From NCBI RefSeq assembly GCF_001269925.1, contig NZ_LHVO01000031.1:44281-108280 (forward strand): a DNA stretch of 64,000 bases, written 5' to 3'. This stretch comes from Pseudomonas sp. MIACH (GTDB lineage Bacteria > Pseudomonadota > Gammaproteobacteria > Pseudomonadales > Pseudomonadaceae). Shown here one piece after another: positions 24,174 to 32,468 of the stretch (its first letter is position 1; each line of letters begins with the position of its first letter). Made by a program: the position numbers and the translations under genes. The notes under the pieces were generated by a model. It had not been told where the DNA came from. It worked only from the letters and a program-made list of their open reading frames with translations, and made no database searches.

Positions 24174-24758
24174 ATGAATTATCAAGTTCACCCTTCCGCA
24201 ATTGTCGATGAAGGCGCGCAGATCGGTGACGACTCGCGGGTGTGGCATTTCGTGCACGTTTGCAGTGGCGCACGTATTGGCAGGGGCGTGTCCCTCGGGC
24301 AGAACGTCTTTGTTGGTAACAAGGTGCTTATCGGGGACAACTGCAAGATCCAGAACAACGTTTCGGTCTACGACAACGTGACGTTGGAAGAAGGTGTGTT
24401 CTGTGGACCGAGCATGGTGTTTACGAATGTCTACAACCCGCGCTCTCTGATCGAACGCAAGAGCGAGTATCGCGACACCCTTGTCAGAAAAGGCGCCACC
24501 CTGGGCGCCAACTGCACGATCGTCTGTGGTGTCACCATCGGTGAGTATGCTTTCGTTGGCGCCGGCGCGGTGATCAACAAGCCGGTACCCGCCTATGCCT
24601 TGATGGTGGGCGTGCCCGCTCGGCAAATCGGCTGGATGAGTGAGTTCGGCGAGCAATTGGACCTGCCGCTGGAAGGCGATGGGGTTGCGATCTGCGAGCA
24701 CAGCGGTGCTCGCTACCTACTGAGCGGTAAAACGCTGGTCAAGGAGGCCGGGCAATGA
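24174..24758 (+). CDS. wbpD: UDP-GlcNAc3NA N-acetyltransferase (WbpD-like, left-handed beta-helix)
   Basis: Transfers acetyl from acetyl-CoA to the 3-amino group made by WbpE. It is 194 aa built of hexapeptide repeats from about residue 5 to 150 ([62 protein letters not shown]). The NPRS loop after VFTNVY is a WbpD/WlbB feature. It overlaps the next gene by 4 bases (ATGA). It should not be confused with the two other hexapeptide acyltransferases of the locus (27181 and 30614). Confidence 0.9.
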   Translation: MNYQVHPSAIVDEGAQIGDDSRVWHFVHVCSGARIGRGVSLGQNVFVGNKVLIGDNCKIQNNVSVYDNVTLEEGVFCGPSMVFTNVYNPRSLIERKSEYRDTLVRKGATLGANCTIVCGVTIGEYAFVGAGAVINKPVPAYALMVGVPARQIGWMSEFGEQLDLPLEGDGVAICEHSGARYLLSGKTLVKEAGQ

Positions 24759-25846
24759 TCGAGTTTATTGACCTCAAGATCCAGCAAGCCAGGATCAAAG
24801 ACAGGATCGACGCCGGTATCCAGCGTGTCCTGGCGCATGGCCAATACATCCTTGGCCCGGAAGTCGCGGAGCTCGAAGAGCGCCTTGCCGCATTTGTTGG
24901 TGCCAAGCATTGCATCACCTGTGCTAATGGCACCGATGCCTTGCAGATTGCCCTGATGGCCTTGGGCGTAGGCCCTGGCGATGAAGTGATCACACCGGGC
25001 TTCACCTACATCGCTACTGCAGAAACCGTTGCGCTGCTGGGCGCCAAGCCTGTCTATGTCGACGTTGACCCGCGCACCTACAACCTAGATCCGGCGTTGC
25101 TGGAGGCGGCAATTACACCGCGTACCAAAGCGATTATTCCGGTTTCTCTGTACGGTCAGTGTGCGGATTTCGACCCGATCAATGCCATCGCGGCCCAACA
25201 CGGCCTCCCGGTGATCGAGGATGCAGCGCAGAGTTTTGGTGCAACCTACAAAGGGCGCCGATCCTGCAATCTGACAACCATTGGGAGCACGAGCTTTTTC
25301 CCGAGCAAACCACTGGGTTGCTATGGTGACGGCGGTGCGCTCTTTACCAACGACGATCAGTTGGCTGTTGTCATGCGGCAAATCGCCCGCCATGGCCAGG
25401 ATCGCCGTTACCATCACGTGCGTGTTGGGGTGAACAGTCGTCTGGATACGCTGCAGGCGGCCATCCTCTTGCCCAAGTTGGAAATATTCGCCGAAGAGTT
25501 GGCGTTGCGGCAAAAGGTCGCTGAACGCTACAGCCAGCTGCTCGCAGAGGTCGGCATTACTGCGCCCTTTGTAGAGACATTCAACACCAGTGCCTGGGCG
25601 CAGTTCACCGTTCAGGTCGATGCGCGGGACAAGGTCCAGGATCAACTGAAGGCGTTCGGCGTACCCACTGCGGTGCATTATCCGATCCCTCTCAACCGCC
25701 AGCCGGCCGTGAAGGATGATAGCGCCGAGCTACCAGTTGGTGATGCAGCCGCCTCGCGGGTCATGAGTTTGCCAATGCATCCCTATCTCGATGAGGCGGC
25801 AACGCAGTCCATTGTCCAGGCGTTGGGCAATAGCCTGGGGGAGTGA
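24755..25846 (+). CDS. wbpE: UDP-3-keto-GlcNAcA aminotransferase (WbpE-like, DegT/DnrJ/EryC1)
   Basis: PLP-dependent sugar aminotransferase of 363 aa adding the 3-amino group with glutamate as donor. [11 protein letters not shown] binds phosphate, [10 protein letters not shown] holds the PLP ring Asp, and the PLP lysine is K185 in [14 protein letters not shown], the same number as the active-site lysine reported for P. aeruginosa WbpE. It ends the wbpA-B-D-E block; about 200 AT-rich bases with an 8-bp hairpin follow before the second cassette. Confidence 0.93.
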   Translation: MIEFIDLKIQQARIKDRIDAGIQRVLAHGQYILGPEVAELEERLAAFVGAKHCITCANGTDALQIALMALGVGPGDEVITPGFTYIATAETVALLGAKPVYVDVDPRTYNLDPALLEAAITPRTKAIIPVSLYGQCADFDPINAIAAQHGLPVIEDAAQSFGATYKGRRSCNLTTIGSTSFFPSKPLGCYGDGGALFTNDDQLAVVMRQIARHGQDRRYHHVRVGVNSRLDTLQAAILLPKLEIFAEELALRQKVAERYSQLLAEVGITAPFVETFNTSAWAQFTVQVDARDKVQDQLKAFGVPTAVHYPIPLNRQPAVKDDSAELPVGDAAASRVMSLPMHPYLDEAATQSIVQALGNSLGE

Positions 25847-25940
25847 GTTCCGGTGGTCGGGCTTGACTGTCAGGGGTGGGCTTACCCTGATACTGCTGGA
25901 TTACATATCTTATTGATTTTAAAAGTTTTTAGCTTAAATT

Positions 25941-25978
25941 CCTCCAGGCGTAAATTGTCGGTAAACGGCACCTGGAGG
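25941..25978. repeat. Inverted repeat between the two amino-sugar cassettes
   Basis: CCTCCAGG at 25941-25948 pairs with CCTGGAGG at 25971-25978 over a 22-base loop. A second weaker hairpin, TCAGGG/CCCTGA, is about 70 bases upstream. Neither is followed by a T run. The 205-base spacer is AT-rich and could hold an internal promoter for the second cassette. Confidence 0.6.
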
Positions 25979-26051
25979 GGGTGACACTAGTTATGAGATT
26001 GGCCCGGATTGCTGATAAAGTGGCGGCCATTTTTGGGCTTATCTAAGGAGA

Positions 26052-27191
26052 TTGAAAATTAACGTTCCCTTCATTGATCTCAAGCGCTTTGAGCCTGGGT
26101 TCCACGCCGCGCTGATGGAAAAATTCCACGCGATGACCATCAACGCACAGTTCATCGGTGGTGCTGAAGTCGCTGCCCTGGAGTCACGCTTGCAGTCGGA
26201 TTTGCAGGTGGCTCATGCCGTGAGCTGTGCAAACGGCACGGATGCTCTTCAGCTGGCCCTGCGTGCAGTGGGCGTGGGGGAGGGGGACGTGGTACTGGTT
26301 CCGAATGTGACCTTCTGGGCGACCTTCGAAGCGGTCGTCAATGTAGGCGCAAAACCAGTCACCATTGATGCTGACATCACTGATGGAGGCGTCGATTTTG
26401 CTGCGTTCGAGCAGGCCATTCGCGAGGCATCGCCCAAGGCTGCGATCATTGCCCACCTGTATGGCTGGGGCAGTGCGCGCCTGCAGGATCTGCGTGATCT
26501 GTGCAAAAAACACGCTGTATGCCTGATCGAGGACGGTGCTCAATCGTACGGTGCTGAATTCGCGGGTGAGCCGATCTGCAAGGGGGCGTTCATTTCCACT
26601 ACCTCCTTCTACCCAGCCAAGGTTCTTGGTGGTGCGGGCGACGGCGGTGCAGTGTTTACCGATGACGCGGCGCTTGCCGACAAGGTTCGACGTCTCGGTA
26701 ATCACGGGCGCACGGCTCATTACGGGTACGGCGACGTGGGCTGGAATTCGCGCCTGGATTCGCTGCAGGCGGCGTTCCTCAATTTGTCCATCGGGCATAT
26801 CGAGGAACGCCTTGCGTCCCGTCGCAAGGCGGTCGCCTTTTACCGAGACGCTCTGCCTTCGACTGGCATCGAGCTGATGTCGGCCCCGGCCGCATACACA
26901 GAAAATGGTTACTGCAATGTCTGCCTGGTGCCTGACGCGGATACCAAGCTCGCCCTGGAGTCTGCACTCAAGGCGGCCGAGATCGGTTTTGCAAACATCT
27001 ACCCTGGCGTCATGTCCAGCCAGCCAGGCGCCGCCGCCTATATCAAAGGGCACTTCGGCGGCCAGGTCGGCGAGCGACTGTGTGCATCGGTGCTTAACTT
27101 GCCGCTGTTCCCGTACATGACCGATGAGGAGCTGCAACGCGTGGCGTCCGTGGTCCGTGCAACGCTGGCCGGAGGCGATCATGGCAAATGA
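26052..27191 (+). CDS. Second DegT/DnrJ/EryC1 sugar aminotransferase
   Basis: PLP aminotransferase of about 379 aa, clearly diverged from the wbpE product. It has NVPFIDLKRFEPGF at the start, [26 protein letters not shown], and the PLP lysine (K190 from the TTG) in SFYPAKVLGGAGDGG, so it should aminate a keto sugar nucleotide rather than act as a dehydrase. The start is odd: TTG at 26052 comes one base after AAGGAG, too close for good initiation, whereas an ATT at 26058 has the usual spacing. Followed with an 11-base overlap by an acyltransferase, so this is a make-amine-then-acylate pair. The carbon aminated is unknown. Confidence 0.85.
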   Translation: MKINVPFIDLKRFEPGFHAALMEKFHAMTINAQFIGGAEVAALESRLQSDLQVAHAVSCANGTDALQLALRAVGVGEGDVVLVPNVTFWATFEAVVNVGAKPVTIDADITDGGVDFAAFEQAIREASPKAAIIAHLYGWGSARLQDLRDLCKKHAVCLIEDGAQSYGAEFAGEPICKGAFISTTSFYPAKVLGGAGDGGAVFTDDAALADKVRRLGNHGRTAHYGYGDVGWNSRLDSLQAAFLNLSIGHIEERLASRRKAVAFYRDALPSTGIELMSAPAAYTENGYCNVCLVPDADTKLALESALKAAEIGFANIYPGVMSSQPGAAAYIKGHFGGQVGERLCASVLNLPLFPYMTDEELQRVASVVRATLAGGDHGK

Positions 27192-27684
27192 TGTCTACAT
27201 CCATCCGACCGCGAACGTCTCGGACAAAGCCAGTATTGGCCAGGGCACCAAGGTCTGGATCAACGTACAGATCCGCGAAGATGTGGTGATCGGAGCAGGG
27301 TGCATCCTGTCCAAGGATGTCTATGTCGATCACGCGGTGAAAATCGGCGATCGCTGCAAGATCCAGAACAGCGTCTCGGTCTATAACGGCGTAGAGATCG
27401 GTGACGATGTCTTTGTTGGCCCCAATGCTTGTTTCACCAACGACAAAGTGCCACGCGCATTCAACGCCGATTGGTCCATCACACCGACCTTCGTGCATAA
27501 CGGTGCCAGCATCGGTGCCAATGCGACCATCGTCTGCGGGATTACCATTGGTGAGTACGCCATGGTCGCCGCCGGGAGTGTCGTCACCAAGGATGTTGCA
27601 CCTTATACCCTGGTCATGGGGAATCCTGCTCGTGCGGTCGCCAAGATCGACAGGGAAGGCAATCGAGTTTCCGGAGACGTTTGA
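27181..27684 (+). CDS. Hexapeptide-repeat sugar N-acyltransferase (second cassette)
   Basis: Left-handed beta-helix transferase of 167 aa from MANDVYIHPTANVSDKA. Hexapeptide repeats run through most of the protein (IGQGTKVWINVQI, VIGAGCILSKDVYV, IGDRCKIQNSVSVY, IGANATIVCGITIG, VAAGSVVTKDV). It is related to but distinct from the wbpD product. It overlaps the aminotransferase gene, so the likely substrate is that enzyme's amino sugar and the donor acetyl-CoA, though another acyl donor is possible. The ATG within the aminotransferase 3' end is preferred over the non-conserved upstream frame. Confidence 0.83.
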   Translation: MANDVYIHPTANVSDKASIGQGTKVWINVQIREDVVIGAGCILSKDVYVDHAVKIGDRCKIQNSVSVYNGVEIGDDVFVGPNACFTNDKVPRAFNADWSITPTFVHNGASIGANATIVCGITIGEYAMVAAGSVVTKDVAPYTLVMGNPARAVAKIDREGNRVSGDV

Positions 27685-27687
27685 GAT

Positions 27688-28644
27688 ATGTTTGAAGAAG
27701 TGCTCAAGGTAGGCCTGATTGGCCTGGGGAATATGGGGCGCAATCACTTGCGCGTGCTGTCCCTGCTCAAAGGCGTGGAACTGGCCTTTGTCGCCGATGC
27801 GAACGCTGCCGTGGCAGCTCGTGCTGGCGAAGCGCACGGCATACCCGGGGTGGTTGACCCAACCCCGTTGCTCGCAAACGTCGACGCGGTGGTGATTTGT
27901 ACCCCGACCGTGACCCACGCCGATTACATCCGCCTGGTAGCCGCTCAGGTGAAGAATATCTTCGTCGAAAAGCCCCTTGCTGCGACCTTGGAGGAGTGCG
28001 ATGAAGTCGCAGCTTTCGCCAAGGACAACAACCTGAATATCCAGGTCGGCTTCATCGAGCGCTTCAACCCAGCAGTGCAGGCGCTGAAGGTGGTCCTGGA
28101 AAAAAGCGAGCAGATCATCAGTATCGACTTCACGCGGACCAACAAAGTGAGCTCGCGTATCACCGATGTTGATGTCGTCACCGACCTGATGATTCACGAC
28201 ATTGACCTGGCGCTGTACCTCAACGGCCCGGCAAAGTCCGTGGCTGCTCACGGTTTCGCGCACGGGAGCATGATCGATTTCGCCTCAGCGTTGATTACCC
28301 ATGAAAACGGCCGCTTCTCAAGAATTCAGGCGAGTCGCGTAACCGACAAGAAGAAGCGCCAGATCGAGGCTACTTGCACCGACATGTTTGTCGACTGCGA
28401 TCTGTTGCGTAAGGAAATCATCATCAACCGTCAGTCTGAGACCCAGCAGGGCGGCGTATTGCCCTACACCATCTCTGCGATTCAAGAGGCAGTTGCGGTG
28501 CCTCCTCAGGAAGCCCTGTTGTCCGAGCTGCAAGCCTTCATGGCGAGCTGCCGGCAGCCATCCTCGGTCAGCGTGCCGGGTGTCGATGCAGGTGTTGAGG
28601 CAATGAAAATTTGTGCAGTGATTCAAGCGGCGGTGCAAGCATGA
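27688..28644 (+). CDS. Gfo/Idh/MocA-family sugar-nucleotide dehydrogenase (GnnA-like)
   Basis: NAD(P)-dependent oxidoreductase of 318 aa. Residues 7-17 form the Rossmann motif VGLIGLGNMGRNH; FVEKPLAATLEE carries the EKP motif; GFIERFNPAVQAL and DLMIHDIDLALYL (catalytic His region) resemble UDP-GlcNAc 3-dehydrogenases of the GnnA type more than WbpB. With the preceding aminotransferase and acyltransferase it could build a 3-acylamino sugar from a neutral UDP-sugar. This is inference from motif similarity. It overlaps the next gene by an ATGA junction. Confidence 0.82.
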   Translation: MFEEVLKVGLIGLGNMGRNHLRVLSLLKGVELAFVADANAAVAARAGEAHGIPGVVDPTPLLANVDAVVICTPTVTHADYIRLVAAQVKNIFVEKPLAATLEECDEVAAFAKDNNLNIQVGFIERFNPAVQALKVVLEKSEQIISIDFTRTNKVSSRITDVDVVTDLMIHDIDLALYLNGPAKSVAAHGFAHGSMIDFASALITHENGRFSRIQASRVTDKKKRQIEATCTDMFVDCDLLRKEIIINRQSETQQGGVLPYTISAIQEAVAVPPQEALLSELQAFMASCRQPSSVSVPGVDAGVEAMKICAVIQAAVQA

Positions 28645-29609
28645 CTATTCGGGATGATGTGCGGGGCAAGACGATCCTTGTCACCGGTGGTGCTGGCTTT
28701 ATTGGCAGTCACCTTGTGGACAAGCTGCTGGTCGAAGGCGCAGCGCATGTTGTCGTGATCGACAATCTGTTTGTCGGCTCGGAAGACAATCTGGAGGAGG
28801 CTCTCGCGACTGGCAAAGTCACCTTTTATCGCGACGATGCGGAATTCAACACCAGTCTGGAATACATCTTTACCAATCATTCAATTGATATCGTCTTCAA
28901 TTGCGCGACCAAGGCGCTGAATTATTCGTTCCTGAACCCGGCCAACGCTTTCGATACCAACGTGCGCGTGACGCTTAACCTGTTGGAGCTGCAGCGCCGG
29001 GGCCTGTTCAAGACGCTGTGTCATTTCTCCACTTCGGAAGTTTACGGCTCTGCTGTTTACGAGCCGATGGACGAAGCTCATCCACGCAATCCAACCACCA
29101 CGTATGCTGCGGGTAAAGCTGCTGCCGACCTGGCAGTGGAAAGCTATGTACGGATGTTTGAGCTGGATGCCTTCATCGTGAGGCCGTTCAACAACTACGG
29201 GCCACGCCAGAACTACAAGGGCATGCTCGCCGGTGTGATCCCGATTACCGCCATGCGCTTGCTGAAAGGCGGTACGCCTGAGATTCATGGCGAGGGTACT
29301 CAGAGCCGCGATTTCATCTATGTGCAGGACACGGTAGATGCCGTTGTGAAGCTGTACTCCGTGCTGCCGTCGGGTGAGACCGTCAACATTTCCACCGACA
29401 ATCAGATTTCCATCACGGAGCTGATTGAGCGTATCTGCAAAGCTTTCGACTATAGCGGTGAGATCCTGCGCAAACCGGGACGCCATTCGGATGTGCTTTG
29501 CCACAATGCCAGTAACGAAAAGGTAAAGGGCCTTATCCAGTACTCTCTGACGCCGTTCGATAAAGGCCTGGCGGACACCCTGGCCTGGTACAAACAGCGC
29601 ATCGACTAA
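28641..29609 (+). CDS. Extended SDR, NAD-dependent sugar-nucleotide epimerase/dehydratase/decarboxylase
   Basis: 322 aa from the ATG in the ATGA overlap. NAD-binding TGGAGFIGSHL is near residue 17, the catalytic Ser/Thr is in FSTSEVYGSA and the YxxxK pair in TYAAGKAAAD, followed by VRPFNNYGPRQ and SRDFIYVQDT. These fit an active extended SDR acting on a nucleotide sugar, but the sequence does not tell a 4-epimerase from a 4,6-dehydratase or a C6 decarboxylase. It closes the second amino-sugar cassette; a 207-base spacer with a long inverted repeat follows. Confidence 0.82.
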   Translation: MTIRDDVRGKTILVTGGAGFIGSHLVDKLLVEGAAHVVVIDNLFVGSEDNLEEALATGKVTFYRDDAEFNTSLEYIFTNHSIDIVFNCATKALNYSFLNPANAFDTNVRVTLNLLELQRRGLFKTLCHFSTSEVYGSAVYEPMDEAHPRNPTTTYAAGKAAADLAVESYVRMFELDAFIVRPFNNYGPRQNYKGMLAGVIPITAMRLLKGGTPEIHGEGTQSRDFIYVQDTVDAVVKLYSVLPSGETVNISTDNQISITELIERICKAFDYSGEILRKPGRHSDVLCHNASNEKVKGLIQYSLTPFDKGLADTLAWYKQRID

Positions 29610-29710
29610 TAGGGTGTAAGCCTTGATTCAGGTTGGCGGATGCTGATTTATCTTGCCCCTCATGCGTATTCAAGCCTGAATTGGTTCTAGCGTATGTAAC
29701 GTCTGGGTGA

Positions 29711-29790
29711 GCCAATACCGGGTTTGAAATTAGTCGTAGGCGTGTCAGTTTCAGCGGGCAACCTGGACGGTACAGAAACACGGTATTGGC
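29711..29790. repeat. Long-range 15-bp inverted repeat inside the O-antigen locus
   Basis: GCCAATACCGGGTTT at 29711-29725 is matched by AAACACGGTATTGGC at 29776-29790: 14 of 15 positions complementary, with a 50-base interior. It lies in the spacer between two SDR genes, ending 26 bases before the next start. It is unlike the REPs. It could be a small non-autonomous element, a recombination scar or a structured leader. Confidence 0.6.
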
Positions 29791-29816
29791 TGGTCTGGTT
29801 TTATCAGGTGTTAAAT

Positions 29817-30617
29817 ATGAATGTTGGAATCGTAGGCGCAAACGGATTTGTCGGCGGTCACCTGGTCTCTAGACTGACTGCCGAGGGGCATCAGGTTCGA
29901 GCCTACGGTCGCAGCGATATTGATCTTGTCATTCCGGAGTCATTTGGCTGCCTTGAGGATCACGATGCGGTGATCAACTGCGCCGCTTATGTGGGGGCGG
30001 ATCGAGAAAAGCTGTTCACCGTAAACGTACAGGGGATCATTAACCTGTGTGCGATGTTGCAGGCGCGCGCAACACCCCCTTATTTGCTCAATGTATCCAG
30101 TGGCGCTGTATACGGCTATTCGGATGGCCCGGCGGTGTTCGATAGTCCGGCAGCCCCTGTGGGTGATTATGCTTTAAGCAAGTACCTCGGGGACGAGGTC
30201 GTCCGCCTGCATTATCGAGGGCCATCTGCAGTTGCGCGTTTGTATTACCCCTACGGTGAAGGTCAGTCCCGGGAGCGCCTGATGCCAAGGTTGATCCAGC
30301 GCATCCTGAACCGCGAGCCGATTGATATTTCGATTCATGCTTCGTGCCCGCTCATCAACCCGCAACATATTGATGACCTGTGCGATCAGCTCTGTGCAAT
30401 GACGCTAGGGCGAGTCGAGGGCGTGCATGTGTTGGGTGGAAGCGAGATCGTCAGTATTCAGGAGATTGCGCTGCTCGCGGGGCGGATTCTAAATATTGAG
30501 CCTGTTTTCAATCATGTAGACGGTGCTAAATCCAGTATGTATTGCAAAGGACGGGGTGCTATTTCCCTGGAGTCCGGACTGGGTCGTTTAATCGACAGTA
30601 TTCGAGGTGGGCAATGA
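29817..30617 (+). CDS. Short NAD-dependent epimerase/dehydratase-family protein
   Basis: 266 aa from MNVGIVGANGFVGGHL, with AGGTG just upstream; earlier in-frame codons overlap the inverted repeat and look non-coding. Rossmann motif GANGFVGGHL at residues 7-16, NVSSGAVYGYSD with the catalytic Ser, YALSKYLGDE with the Tyr/Lys pair, then ARLYYPYGEGQSRERLMPR. The substrate domain is shorter than in most extended SDRs (about 300-330 aa). Related proteins occur in polysaccharide loci as reductases or epimerases of keto sugars. Overlaps the following acyltransferase by ATGA. Confidence 0.75.
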   Translation: MNVGIVGANGFVGGHLVSRLTAEGHQVRAYGRSDIDLVIPESFGCLEDHDAVINCAAYVGADREKLFTVNVQGIINLCAMLQARATPPYLLNVSSGAVYGYSDGPAVFDSPAAPVGDYALSKYLGDEVVRLHYRGPSAVARLYYPYGEGQSRERLMPRLIQRILNREPIDISIHASCPLINPQHIDDLCDQLCAMTLGRVEGVHVLGGSEIVSIQEIALLAGRILNIEPVFNHVDGAKSSMYCKGRGAISLESGLGRLIDSIRGGQ

Positions 30618-31129
30618 AAGCATATCGATCAGAAGGGCCAGGTACTCCTGACCTGAGCAAGTTTGCGCGTGTAGGGACGAATGTCATTATTGAAGATGGC
30701 GTCCGGGTCTTTCACCCGGAAAATATCGAGCTTGGGGATAATGTCTACATCGGTCACGACACGATCTTGAAAGGTTATTACAAGGACAAGATTGTTCTAG
30801 GAAACAATGTGTGGATTGGCCAAGGCTGTTTTCTGCATGGTGCCGGCGGCATTGAAATCGGTGACTGCGTGGGTATAGGCCCAGGGGTGAAAATCCATGC
30901 GGCGTACCACGAAGATAGCGGGCGTGACGTACCTATCATGTTTCAGAGCTTGAGCTTTGCCAAGGTTGTCATTGAAGACGATGTAAACATTGGTATTGGC
31001 GCAATCATCATGAACGGCGTAACCGTCAGCAAGGGCAGCAAGGTGGGAGCAGGTGCCGTCTTGACCAAGACCTTCCCTGAATACTCTGTCGTCGCTGGTG
31101 TTCCGGCCAAGTTGATTCGCAGCCGATGA
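30614..31129 (+). CDS. Hexapeptide-repeat acyltransferase (WbbJ/LacA-like, probably O-acetyltransferase)
   Basis: 171 aa from MKAYRSEGPGTPDLSK in the ATGA overlap. Hexapeptide repeats run from about residue 35 to 150 (LGDNVYIGHDTIL, LGNNVWIGQGCFL, IGDCVGIGPGVKI, IEDDVNIGIGAIIMNGVTV, VGAGAVLTKTFPEYSVVAGVPAKLI). The catalytic His of this fold is likely in KIHAAYHE. It looks more like maltose/galactoside-type O-acetyltransferases than the WbpD type, so O-acetylation of the repeat unit or a precursor sugar is the best guess. Confidence 0.75.
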   Translation: MKAYRSEGPGTPDLSKFARVGTNVIIEDGVRVFHPENIELGDNVYIGHDTILKGYYKDKIVLGNNVWIGQGCFLHGAGGIEIGDCVGIGPGVKIHAAYHEDSGRDVPIMFQSLSFAKVVIEDDVNIGIGAIIMNGVTVSKGSKVGAGAVLTKTFPEYSVVAGVPAKLIRSR

Positions 31130-31169
31130 TTACGATGCTCTCCTGCTCAAGTCTCATCCCGGAGGTGGT

Positions 31170-32468
31170 ATGAGGGTTTTGATCGGCCCGGTAGAAATCG
31201 CCGGTGTTGCCAAAGGTCTGGCCAAGGGCTTTGCCGAAAATGGCATCTCGGCTGACCTGGTGTTGGAGAGCAGGCATATCTTTTCCTACGGCGGGGCGCG
31301 TGACTCGTGGCTGATCCGTGCCTGGCAGGCAATCGGTGCGCGTCGGGCCGCGACACAATCACGTCAATTGTTGCGCAAGATCTTTTACGTACTGCTGCAC
31401 AAAGCCTGGAGCTGGCTGGTTTTTCTAGGGTCGGTTTTTTGCTACGACGCTTATATTTTCCTCTACGGTCGTACGTTAACGGACTCTCATCTCGAACTGT
31501 TTTTGCTCAAGGCGTTCAGGAAGAAAGTGGTGTTCATTAACGTGGGCAGTGACTTCCGTCCCCCTTATCTGGATGGGTCTGTTTATCCCTGTGTGCCAGA
31601 GTCGCCTGATTTTCATAAATTGGGACGGGTGGTCAAAACCCTGAAAAAGCGTATCGCCCTGCATGAGCGTTACGCTGACTTCATTGTCAGTTCGCCGAGC
31701 AGTTCCCATTTCCATGAGCAACCCTTTATAAACTGGTTCTCTATGGGCGTGCCGGCTGCCTTTGATGCGCCTGGTGGTATTGATGCAAAGCCCGCAGCGG
31801 GAAAAGTGACGATTTTGCACAGTCCCTCAAGTCCCCTGGCCAAAGGCAGCCAGAGGATAGGTGAGGTTATCGATGGGTTGATCGCCCGGGGGCATCCGAT
31901 CGAGTTCATCAAGCTCCAGGGTGTCAGTAATCAGGAAGTACTCAAGCAGTTGGCCCATTGTGATTTCGTTGTGGATCAACTGTATTCGGACATCCCGCTT
32001 GCCGTTTTTGGTTCCGAGGCGGCTCGTTTTGGTAAACCTTGTGTCATCGCAGGCTACATGGCCGAGCATGTCTCCCGTTATATCCAGGCCGAAGACGTGC
32101 CACCCAGCTTGTACGTGCTACCGCAGGATCTGGAATCCGCTATAGAGAAGCTGGTTTGCGATCCCGAGTACAGGATGGCGTTGGGCCGGCGTGCGCAGCT
32201 TTTCGTTGAAGAGCGCTGGTCGTGTGCGGTCGTTGCCAGGCGTTACCTGGATCTTCTTGAGGGCGTTCCTCGCGCAGAATGGTGGTTTGACCCTGCGAAC
32301 ATTGACTACGTCGGCGGGTGTTGCGCCCCCGATTCTCATGTGCGTTTTCTGGTAAATGGCGTAGTCGATCAGTTGGGTGTCAGCGCTTTGGCAGTGGGGG
32401 ATAAACCAGTCCTGGAGCGCGCGCTTCTGGCGTTGGTCAAGGGCGAGGATCAAGTCCCCAATGCTTAA
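31170..32468 (+). CDS. Glycosyltransferase, GT-B fold (O-unit assembly)
   Basis: 432-aa cytoplasmic protein with GGAGG before its ATG. The N-terminal half is divergent and has a hydrophobic stretch (residues about 75-95) that may lean on the membrane. The C-terminal half shows the GT-B nucleotide-sugar pattern: ILHSPSSPLAKGSQRIGEVI, then FVVDQLYSDIPLAVFGSEAARFGKPCVIAG. Family GT4-like is the best fit. One of four non-initiating glycosyltransferases in the locus; donor and linkage are not predictable. It overlaps the flippase gene by 8 bases. Confidence 0.75.
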   Translation: MRVLIGPVEIAGVAKGLAKGFAENGISADLVLESRHIFSYGGARDSWLIRAWQAIGARRAATQSRQLLRKIFYVLLHKAWSWLVFLGSVFCYDAYIFLYGRTLTDSHLELFLLKAFRKKVVFINVGSDFRPPYLDGSVYPCVPESPDFHKLGRVVKTLKKRIALHERYADFIVSSPSSSHFHEQPFINWFSMGVPAAFDAPGGIDAKPAAGKVTILHSPSSPLAKGSQRIGEVIDGLIARGHPIEFIKLQGVSNQEVLKQLAHCDFVVDQLYSDIPLAVFGSEAARFGKPCVIAGYMAEHVSRYIQAEDVPPSLYVLPQDLESAIEKLVCDPEYRMALGRRAQLFVEERWSCAVVARRYLDLLEGVPRAEWWFDPANIDYVGGCCAPDSHVRFLVNGVVDQLGVSALAVGDKPVLERALLALVKGEDQVPNA

